Made by a program: the position numbers and the translations under genes. Below the pieces are notes generated by a model. It did no database searches and had not been told where the DNA came from. It was given only the letters and a program-made list of their open reading frames with translations. From Gammaproteobacteria bacterium (GTDB lineage Bacteria; Pseudomonadota; Gammaproteobacteria; Thiohalospirales; Thiohalospiraceae), in the NCBI GenBank assembly GCA_011322575.1, contig DRMK01000014.1, positions 1 through 12,807 on the forward strand: DNA of 12,807 bases, given 5' to 3'. Shown here piece by piece: positions 6,779-12,807 of this stretch. The first letter of the stretch is position 1; every line of letters starts with the position of its first letter.

Positions 6779-9700
6779 GAAACGGCAGAGGTTGGTTCCG
6801 GTCCGTTCTATCACTGCTGGCGATACTGCTGCTGCCGGCCCTGTCTGGCCAGGCCCAGGCTGCCGCCGACAGGCTGGAACGAAACTCGGCGCGGGAGTGC
6901 TCGATGTGCCACATACGCTGGGTGGACGAGTTCAAGACCGAGGGAACCCCGGATCTGCTCATCGACTATCCCCCCACCCGCCAGGTGGCCAACGAGATGA
7001 TGTGCTACAGCTGCCATGACGGTTCGGTGGTGGATTCCCGCTGGAGGGTCTGGGAAACATCACGCCACAAGACGGGGGAAAAACCTTCCGACAAGATCAC
7101 CGTGCCCGAAAACTATCCGCTGGACAGCAACGGCAACATACAGTGCTATACCTGTCACTCGGCCCACGGCGTGGAGGGTGGTACGGACATGGCCACCGCC
7201 ATATTCCTGCGCGAACCCAACGTCAACTCTTCCATGTGCCGCAAATGCCACCAGGGCAAGGACCGGGGCCCGGATGAAGGATCCCATCCTGTCGACGTGG
7301 AGTTCCCGAAGTTCCCCGAAAAGATCCTCCGCGCCGGAGGCAAGGCGGGAACCGGGAAAACTGTCATCTGTGAATCCTGCCATACCCCGCACGGCAGCAC
7401 TGCGGAACATTTTCTGGTGGTTCCCAACGAAGGCGAGGGCAGCCTGACCCACTCCATGCTGTGCGAAACCTGTCATACCGTATCACCGGACATCAACAGC
7501 GAACAGGTACTGCGGCGCTTCTCACATCCGGTGGCCGTAAAACTGCCCCGGGAGGCGGAGCTTCCCGAGAGGTGGGACAACGGAGAAGAACCCTATCTCG
7601 GCAGGGGCGACACGGTAAACTGCCGCACCTGCCACTCGCCCCACAACGGCACGCCAAAGAACCACCTGCTCACCACCAAAAAGAGGGGAGACGAGCTCTG
7701 CCTCACCTGCCATACGTCCAAGAAAAGAATCTACGGGACCAGGCACGACATCGCCAAAAAGTTTCCGGAGAGCGAGAACGCGGACGGCGAGAAGGCCGCA
7801 GCGAAGGGCACCTGCAGAAGCTGTCACTTCATGCACAAGGGCTACGGGCCCAAGATGTGGGCGAGAAGGGGCGCCGAGGCAACGATGGAGGGGGTTTGCC
7901 TCTCCTGTCACTCGGAGGGCGGGATGGCCGAGGAGAAAACCACGGGCAGATACAGCCATCCGGTGGGAGTCAAACCGCAGCGGATCAAACAGGAAGGCGC
8001 GGCGCTCCCGCTCTTTACCAACAAGGGGAGAAGGGATCCGGAGGGGAAGATCTCCTGTGCCTCCTGTCACGACCCGCACCGCTGGGCGCCGGACAGTGAC
8101 GATCGCGGCGCGGACAGCAAGGAGGGGGACGTCAACAACAGTTTCCTGCGCAAGGCCGGCACTCCGGACGGAAAACTTTGCAAGAGCTGTCACGCGAGCA
8201 AGTGGTCGGTAATCGGCAGCAAGCACGACATGGGCCTCATGGAACCGCACTCGAAGAACGCCAAGGGACAGACCATCGAGGAGTCTGGAGTTTGTGGAGC
8301 CTGCCACACGCCACACAATGCCAAGGCGGAAAAACTGTGGGCGAGAAGCCCCAAGCATGGCGAGGACAGCATCGAACGGCTATGCACCTCGTGCCACTCC
8401 AAGGGACGCGAAGCGGAGCGCAAAACCACCGGCGAAAACAGCCATCCACTGGGAGTCAGGCCGGACGGAAGGATCGCCAGAAAGAGCGGCCTGCCCTATT
8501 TCACCGAAAGCGGTGAGCGGGACCCGAACGGCAACGTCAGCTGCGCCACCTGTCACGATGTCCACCGCTGGGAGCCCGGGGTGGCCGAGGGGCCAGGCAA
8601 GCGCAAGATCGAGGGAAACAGGTTCAACAGCTTCCTGCGCAAGCCCTACGATGATACGGCAACGCTGTGCGCCTCCTGTCACCGGGAAAACGCCCTTGTT
8701 GTCGGCACCGATCATGACATGAACGTAACCGGTCCCAGAAGCAGGAACCTGAACGGTGAAACGGTGGAGCAGTCAGGCGTATGCGGTGCATGTCACGCGG
8801 TGCATAACGCCTTCGGCAGCCTGCTCTGGGTGCGCGGCGTGGGATCCGGCGAAAACCGCAACGAGGCGCTGTGCAAGGGATGTCATGCGCGCCGGAAGGT
8901 GGGATCCAAGAAGATCATCAGGGAACCAAGTCATCCCATGAACAAGGCGGTCTCCGATGCCCGTCCCACCCTGAGACGCGAAACCAGCGCGTTCTACGAA
9001 CATGCCAGAAAGGATGGCAAGAGCACCGAACTGCCTCTGTTCAAACCGGATGGAAAGCGCTCCCGGGACGGGGACATCACCTGTCCCACCTGCCACAACG
9101 TCCACCACTGGGATCCCGACGAATGGTCGAGGGGAAGCGGTCAGAAAATCGAAGGTGACGGGGGCAACAGCTTCCTGCGCAAATCCAATCTTCCCGACTC
9201 GGGGCTGTGCGCCACCTGCCACACCTGGAAGAGATTTGTGGTGGGTACGGATCATGACATGTCGGTTACCGCGCCACAACAGAAGAACAGCCTGGGACAG
9301 ACCGTGGCGCAGAGTGGAGTATGCAGCGCCTGCCACGAACCCCACGGCTCGACCGCCGGTGGATATCTGCTCTGGGCGAGAAAACTGGGAACGGGCAGTG
9401 ACCTGCCCCAGGAGCAGGTGTGCCTGAGCTGCCATTCGCGTGGGGGGATCGCCAGCGACAAGGTGGTGACAGAGTTCAAACACCCCCGCAATGTTACCAT
9501 CACGGAGCAGAACCATCCGGGACAGAACTTCTACGCCCCTGTCTACAACAAAAAGGGCCGCAAGGTAGATGCGGGCCTGCTCTCCTGCCCTACCTGCCAC
9601 AACCCACACATCTGGTCAGCCACCAGACTCGGGCCCGGCAAGGGCAAACCTGTGGAGGGAAACGCCAGAAACAGTTTCCTGCGGTTTAGAAGCCGAAACA

Positions 9701-9807
9701 ACATCTGCCGCAACTGCCATGGACTGGACAGCCTGGTGAGATACAAGTATTTCCACTCCAGCAGGGTCAGAAAGAAGATGCACGTCTACCCCAAATCGGG
9801 AGGGTAA
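6775..9807 (+). CDS. Large secreted 24-heme c-type cytochrome of repeated four-heme modules
   Basis: This 1010-residue protein has a signal peptide (hydrophobic core 10-24, cleavage near AQA at 27-29) and 24 CXXCH heme sites, the first near residue 42 and the last near 980. From residue 230 the sequence is built of recurring modules beginning near 230, 375, 537, 700 and 883. Each runs CxxCH, then SHP, a second CxxCH with PH or VH, then NSFLRK, a third CxxCH, G-T-x-H-D-M, a fourth CxxCH and LWAR. The last module is cut after three hemes. CHTPHG- and CHSPHN-type sites match the doubled-CXXCH family. Spare histidines in SHP and HDM are good distal-ligand candidates for bis-His hemes. No membrane helix or catalytic motif follows the signal, so long-range electron transfer is likely. 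I chose ATG 6775, overlapping the NHL stop, over upstream open codons because it begins a clear signal peptide with AGGA upstream. Confidence 0.92.
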   Translation: MRNGRGWFRSVLSLLAILLLPALSGQAQAAADRLERNSARECSMCHIRWVDEFKTEGTPDLLIDYPPTRQVANEMMCYSCHDGSVVDSRWRVWETSRHKTGEKPSDKITVPENYPLDSNGNIQCYTCHSAHGVEGGTDMATAIFLREPNVNSSMCRKCHQGKDRGPDEGSHPVDVEFPKFPEKILRAGGKAGTGKTVICESCHTPHGSTAEHFLVVPNEGEGSLTHSMLCETCHTVSPDINSEQVLRRFSHPVAVKLPREAELPERWDNGEEPYLGRGDTVNCRTCHSPHNGTPKNHLLTTKKRGDELCLTCHTSKKRIYGTRHDIAKKFPESENADGEKAAAKGTCRSCHFMHKGYGPKMWARRGAEATMEGVCLSCHSEGGMAEEKTTGRYSHPVGVKPQRIKQEGAALPLFTNKGRRDPEGKISCASCHDPHRWAPDSDDRGADSKEGDVNNSFLRKAGTPDGKLCKSCHASKWSVIGSKHDMGLMEPHSKNAKGQTIEESGVCGACHTPHNAKAEKLWARSPKHGEDSIERLCTSCHSKGREAERKTTGENSHPLGVRPDGRIARKSGLPYFTESGERDPNGNVSCATCHDVHRWEPGVAEGPGKRKIEGNRFNSFLRKPYDDTATLCASCHRENALVVGTDHDMNVTGPRSRNLNGETVEQSGVCGACHAVHNAFGSLLWVRGVGSGENRNEALCKGCHARRKVGSKKIIREPSHPMNKAVSDARPTLRRETSAFYEHARKDGKSTELPLFKPDGKRSRDGDITCPTCHNVHHWDPDEWSRGSGQKIEGDGGNSFLRKSNLPDSGLCATCHTWKRFVVGTDHDMSVTAPQQKNSLGQTVAQSGVCSACHEPHGSTAGGYLLWARKLGTGSDLPQEQVCLSCHSRGGIASDKVVTEFKHPRNVTITEQNHPGQNFYAPVYNKKGRKVDAGLLSCPTCHNPHIWSATRLGPGKGKPVEGNARNSFLRFRSRNNICRNCHGLDSLVRYKYFHSSRVRKKMHVYPKSGG
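7462..9750 (+). repeat. Tandem coding repeat: four full heme modules plus one truncated
   Basis: The modules begin at about 7462, 7897, 8383, 8872 and 9421 (435-549 bp each). They are diverged at DNA level but keep marker blocks. NSFLR is encoded near 8137, 8626, 9166 and 9670. HDM or HDI follows a G-T/S-x near 7735, 8215, 8704 and 9244. LWAR-, MWAR- or LWVR-type ends close the full modules. This indicates old internal duplication rather than recent copying. Confidence 0.8.
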
Positions 9808-10025
9808 CGGACTGACCACGGCTCTGCGGACAAACGCGACGCCAGCAGTAACCCCGGGGCCACCGGGAACCGGCTTCGGGGACATCCGCTTCTCAAAGAA
9901 CGGTTGAACAGAAGGGAGGCTGAAACGCACACGGTTTCCGGCCATCTCGCTGCGGGCACCGCGCCGGGACTTCCGGGCGCCTGGAATGCGGCGTCAGCCA
10001 CTCCCCGGCGATCCCGACGCTGGCT
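9808..10025. other. Convergent intergenic gap between the two cytochrome operons
   Basis: These 218 bp separate the stop of the 24-heme gene from the stop of the minus-strand triheme gene. I see no gene here. Short GC-rich dyads are present: CCGG-GAA-CCGG at 9863-9873, and an interrupted GCGCC/GGCGC stem at 9961-9980. Neither is followed by a T-tract on either strand, so no convincing intrinsic terminator can be called. Confidence 0.6.
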
Positions 10026-10967
10026 CTACATGGCGACCGCCTTTTTCTCTTCGCCCCCCTCCTCTTTGCCATTTTCACCCTTGCCGGGCTCTTTACCCTT
10101 CTTGGCCTCCTCTTCCTGGAGCAGGAACTTGGGTATGTAGAACTTCCTGTACTTCTTCACCATCCCAACCACCTCCGTGCTGGTAAGGGCGTTTATCCTG
10201 CGCGGGGGATATCCCAGCTGGGCAAAGGGCAGGTAGGGCTTGCCCTCGGTGGTATGGCACTTCTCGCACAGCAACGGCTGCTCGGCCACCTTGCGATGAA
10301 TCACCTTCTTCATCTTCGACTGTTCCGTCTCACCGAGCAGATCCTTCTTCTGCAGGTACTCGTCCACGAAATCCCTCTCCTTCTGGGTATTCAACAGATG
10401 GAAGGTGCCACTGTCATCAAGCGTCCCCGGCGCCACTTTCGCCCCGTAGTTGCCGTATTTGTCGATTTCGGTGGTAACCAGGCCGGGTGGATTGGCAATC
10501 ACATTGCCGGTGCTCTTTTGGTACCAGCGGAAGGCCCACTTCGGCTGCCCCTCCTTGGGAGGTATATGACACACCTCACAAGCCAGGAAAAAGGCATGCA
10601 TGTTCAGAAATCCGCGAATGGCCTTGGCCTTGTCATGGGGAACCGCTCCGTGACACTTGATGCACACGTTGCCGGTATCCGGCTCAATGGTCATGCCCAC
10701 GTGGTGAAAGTGCCCCTTCACGTACTGTTCCTTTACTACCATGTAACCGAGATCGGTGGTGCTGGTCTTGGCCTGCTCCCGGAGGAACTTCTCGAACATC
10801 AGCTCCTCCTCGGTCTTGCCACTATCCTTCTCCTCCACCATTTCAGCATGTTTGGAGTCGCTGTGCGCGAAAATGATCGGATATATGAAATAGCCATACC
10901 AGACGGTAAACACCATCAGGGCCAGTGTGTATACAATGAAGATTATCTTTCTTACTGCGCTAGGCAT
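10026..10967 (-). CDS. Membrane-anchored triheme c-type cytochrome
   Basis: This 313-residue protein has an uncleaved-looking N-terminal membrane helix (about residues 8-33) and a periplasmic domain with three CXXCH sites: CIKCH (102-106), CEVCH (130-134) and CEKCH (234-238). The first two are joined by a histidine-rich block containing GFLNMHAFFLACEVCH, a likely source of distal ligands. The C-terminal 30 residues are a Lys/Glu/Gly-rich tail. The ATG at 10967, preceded by GGAG, is preferred to an upstream TTG at 10988 that overlaps the stop of the b-type cytochrome gene. It is the last gene of the minus operon and probably the electron-transfer partner of the b subunit. I cannot name the family; it is not an obvious NapC/NirT tetraheme. 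Confidence 0.85.
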   Translation of the reverse strand: MPSAVRKIIFIVYTLALMVFTVWYGYFIYPIIFAHSDSKHAEMVEEKDSGKTEEELMFEKFLREQAKTSTTDLGYMVVKEQYVKGHFHHVGMTIEPDTGNVCIKCHGAVPHDKAKAIRGFLNMHAFFLACEVCHIPPKEGQPKWAFRWYQKSTGNVIANPPGLVTTEIDKYGNYGAKVAPGTLDDSGTFHLLNTQKERDFVDEYLQKKDLLGETEQSKMKKVIHRKVAEQPLLCEKCHTTEGKPYLPFAQLGYPPRRINALTSTEVVGMVKKYRKFYIPKFLLQEEEAKKGKEPGKGENGKEEGGEEKKAVAM

Positions 10968-10984
10968 TCCCGTTCTCCGCCCTG

Positions 10985-11779
10985 TCAATGGTGACCCTGG
11001 GGTTTGATTTCATTTTCCAGCCCCTCTTCCTTCATGACCTTGACATACTCTGCGTAGTGTTCATGGATCATGTCCGCCTCGGACAGATACCCGGTGAGAA
11101 ACACCGTTCCCAGCGGGAACTTCTCTGGCGAATAGTGCACGTTGTACCAGTGGACGAAAAACAGGAACAGCGCGGCCAGCAACGCCTCATCGGTGTGCAT
11201 GATGTAGAACGCATTGAGAACTATGCCCGGCACGTAATGGGTAATTTCGTCACGGAACCACAACGCCACACCCGCCGGGCCGAGGATGGGTATACCCCAG
11301 TAAGGGGCGAAGTAGTCAAACTTCTCCTTCCAGGACATCCGGTCATAGCGCGGCGGTCGGTCGGACAGGTACAGCAGATACTTGAACATGTCTACCAGAT
11401 CCCGCCCGTCCTTGGCGTTGGGGATCATCTCCTGGGAGAAAAACTCCCGGATGGCATTGCCAACGGTCAGCTGGTTCTCGCGCTTCAGCCGCCCTATGCG
11501 GTTCTTGAAGAAAAGGTAGATCCAGTAGCCGGTATGAAACAGGAACAGGCCGAGCAGAATGGAGCCGGCAATACGATGGATCCAGGGCGCCACCTCTATC
11601 CCGCCGAAAAAGTTATACAGAGGCTCGGCCCAGGGCTTGTCATAGTAGCGTAGCGGAAACCCGGTCAGCGAAAGGGTTATGACTGTGGTGAACAGAACGA
11701 TATGCTGGATACGCTGAACCAGGGAAAACCGGTAGAAGTACCTCTTGCCGTTGCGGTAGGCTATTTTCGGATATTTCAT
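10985..11779 (-). CDS. Four-helix diheme b-type cytochrome (FdnI/cytochrome b561-like membrane subunit)
   Basis: This 264-residue integral membrane protein has hydrophobic helices near residues 24-42, 66-92, 158-176 and 184-212. Histidines fit the known ligand plan of formate dehydrogenase gamma (FdnI) subunits: H26 in helix 1, H68 (or H82) in helix 2, and H195 and H210 in helix 4, 15 residues apart. It would bind two b hemes and exchange electrons with the quinone pool. The ATG at 11779 follows GAGGCG. The gene starts 12 nt after the anchored octaheme gene and precedes the triheme gene. Formate dehydrogenase alpha and beta subunits are absent, so partners are the flanking multiheme cytochromes. 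The loop between helices 2 and 3 (about 93-157) is long and charged. Confidence 0.88.
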   Translation of the reverse strand: MKYPKIAYRNGKRYFYRFSLVQRIQHIVLFTTVITLSLTGFPLRYYDKPWAEPLYNFFGGIEVAPWIHRIAGSILLGLFLFHTGYWIYLFFKNRIGRLKRENQLTVGNAIREFFSQEMIPNAKDGRDLVDMFKYLLYLSDRPPRYDRMSWKEKFDYFAPYWGIPILGPAGVALWFRDEITHYVPGIVLNAFYIMHTDEALLAALFLFFVHWYNVHYSPEKFPLGTVFLTGYLSEADMIHEHYAEYVKVMKEEGLENEIKPQGHH

Positions 11780-11791
11780 GCTACGCGCCTC

Positions 11792-12807
11792 TCAGTGTCC
11801 ACGTTCATCTGCTTCAGACGACTTGACGAAGGAAAAGCCTGGAAACAGCCGCCGCAGCAGCTCCAGGAATATGATTACCACGAAGAAGTAAAGAACCGCC
11901 GCCATCAACGCCGTGAAAAACTTGAGCATGTAGTGTTGCAGCGGATACTTGTCCTTGTCGTATGTAACATGCACCTGGAAACCGGCTATGTTCTCCCCGG
12001 CATCGGCATGGCACTCGGACGCCCTGCACGTGGTGGCTATGTTGCCTTCGGCAATGGCCGAGGTGGGAGAGTCTCGTCCCTCGATGGAGTGAACGCTCTC
12101 GCCTGACACCACGTGGCAGTCGATACAGTCCGGCGTCGCCTCGGAGCCGAAATGCACCGCCTTGCCGTGGAAGGTCTCCTTGTAGGAGGTCACCACCGCA
12201 TCCAGGTCGTGACGCTCCTGGAACTCCGGATCCCCGTGGCACCTGGCGCAGATCTCGACGATCTCCTTCGGACTCCTCATCTTCTGCAGCCGTGAAGTCA
12301 CATGGGCATAGAACGATTCGGCAAACTCCCCCTTGGTATGACAGCTCTTGCAGCGGCTCAGCCCTCTCTCCGACATTCCCGCCGCATGCCCCTTGAAAAA
12401 TGAGAGAGGACGGTACAGGGGCTGCTCATGACAGTCCTTGCAGGTTGGGTAGTCATCAGGGTACTTCGCGGCCAGCTCTTTCAGGTTGCCATTTTTGTCA
12501 TACTTGCTGTGGACGCTCTTGGCGAGGATCTCCGCCACCGGCTTGTGGGAGAAATTCTGCTTGCTGGAAGGCTCCTCCAGATGGCACTCCACGGTGCAAT
12601 CCACCTTCTTGGCCGGCTTGTGCGGAATCTCTTCTATATCCTGGTGACAGTCGATGCACTTGATCCTGCTGTGGGGGCTTTTCTTGAACATCTTTTCGTT
12701 TATGTAGAACAGCCGGAACTCGCCATCCTCGTCCACCCTGCTCAATCCGCGATGCTTGTGGCAGAGAACGCAGTTCAACTCGTCGCTGGCGAACGCCGCC
12801 CCGCCAG
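11792..12807 (-). CDS. Octaheme c-type cytochrome with C-terminal membrane anchor, partial (start beyond right edge)
   Basis: The reading frame is open to the window edge. The first visible residues, GGAAFASDE, look like the end of a signal peptide with cleavage at AFA-SD, so only about 20-30 residues are missing. Eight heme sites are visible: six CXXCH (CVLCH, CIDCH, CKDCH, CKSCH, CARCH, CIDCH), one CX3CH (CTVECH, 12581-12598) and one CX4CH (CRASECH, 12008-12028). A strongly hydrophobic helix near the C-terminus (MLKFFTALMAAVLYFFVVII) anchors it in the inner membrane with hemes in the periplasm. It is the first visible gene of the minus operon, followed by the b-type cytochrome; this points to a quinol-linked c/b complex. 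A TTG at 12778 is not a credible start because the frame and signal peptide continue upstream. Confidence 0.88.
   Translation of the reverse strand, partial: GGAAFASDELNCVLCHKHRGLSRVDEDGEFRLFYINEKMFKKSPHSRIKCIDCHQDIEEIPHKPAKKVDCTVECHLEEPSSKQNFSHKPVAEILAKSVHSKYDKNGNLKELAAKYPDDYPTCKDCHEQPLYRPLSFFKGHAAGMSERGLSRCKSCHTKGEFAESFYAHVTSRLQKMRSPKEIVEICARCHGDPEFQERHDLDAVVTSYKETFHGKAVHFGSEATPDCIDCHVVSGESVHSIEGRDSPTSAIAEGNIATTCRASECHADAGENIAGFQVHVTYDKDKYPLQHYMLKFFTALMAAVLYFFVVIIFLELLRRLFPGFSFVKSSEADERGH

Noticed and set aside
7522..9609. Two 278-codon open frames antisense to the 24-heme gene (7522-8358 and 8773-9609)
   Set aside because: Both are shadows of the repetitive cytochrome coding sequence; their similarity to one another reflects the heme repeats.
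7462..9750. Tandem repeats as a CRISPR array or mobile element
   Set aside because: The repeats are long, diverged and in frame; they encode heme modules and have no spacers or terminal inverted repeats.
9961..9980. GC-rich dyad as a terminator of either cytochrome operon
   Set aside because: The stem is interrupted by a mismatch and no T-tract follows on either strand.

Overview
This window is high-GC DNA from a Gram-negative bacterium: it has Sec-exported periplasmic proteins, a MacAB-type exporter and many c-type cytochromes. A proteobacterium with a respiratory or extracellular electron-transfer lifestyle is likely. No marker fixes the lineage; a sulfur- or metal-cycling gammaproteobacterium or a deltaproteobacterium-like organism are both plausible (inference, low confidence).

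Layout. (1) 1-3381, minus strand: an ordinary block with a phosphoribosyltransferase followed by a three-gene MacA/MacB-type ABC exporter (adaptor, ATPase, and a permease cut by the left edge). (2) 3382-3669: a divergent intergenic region with a 22-bp perfect palindrome. Its core is an FNR/CRP-superfamily-like site, CTGAT-TATA-ATCAG. It also holds promoter-like hexamers and helically phased GGGTAA repeats. (3) 3670-9807, plus strand: a tightly packed four-gene operon alternating beta-propellers and multiheme cytochromes: PQQ-like propeller, octaheme cytochrome, NHL propeller, 24-heme cytochrome. All four have N-terminal signal peptides, and every junction is overlapping or only 3 nt long. (4) 9808-10025: a short convergent gap. 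(5) 10026-12807, minus strand: a membrane redox module, in transcription order a C-terminally anchored octaheme cytochrome (start outside the window), a four-helix diheme b-type cytochrome, and an N-terminally anchored triheme cytochrome.

How the genes may work together (inference). The minus-strand module looks like a quinol-cytochrome oxidoreductase: the b subunit would carry electrons across the inner membrane to or from the anchored c-type subunits. The plus-strand operon supplies soluble or exported electron carriers and two propeller scaffolds that could accept those electrons and carry them across the periplasm or outside the cell. The two operons together encode 43 visible c-heme attachment motifs (8 + 24 + 8 + 3) plus probably two b hemes. 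I see no catalytic subunit (molybdopterin, FeS, nitrite or sulfite reductase) and no outer-membrane porin, so the terminal partner is not in this window. I do not recognise the four-gene propeller/cytochrome operon as a named system. It is the best candidate here for an undescribed electron conduit.
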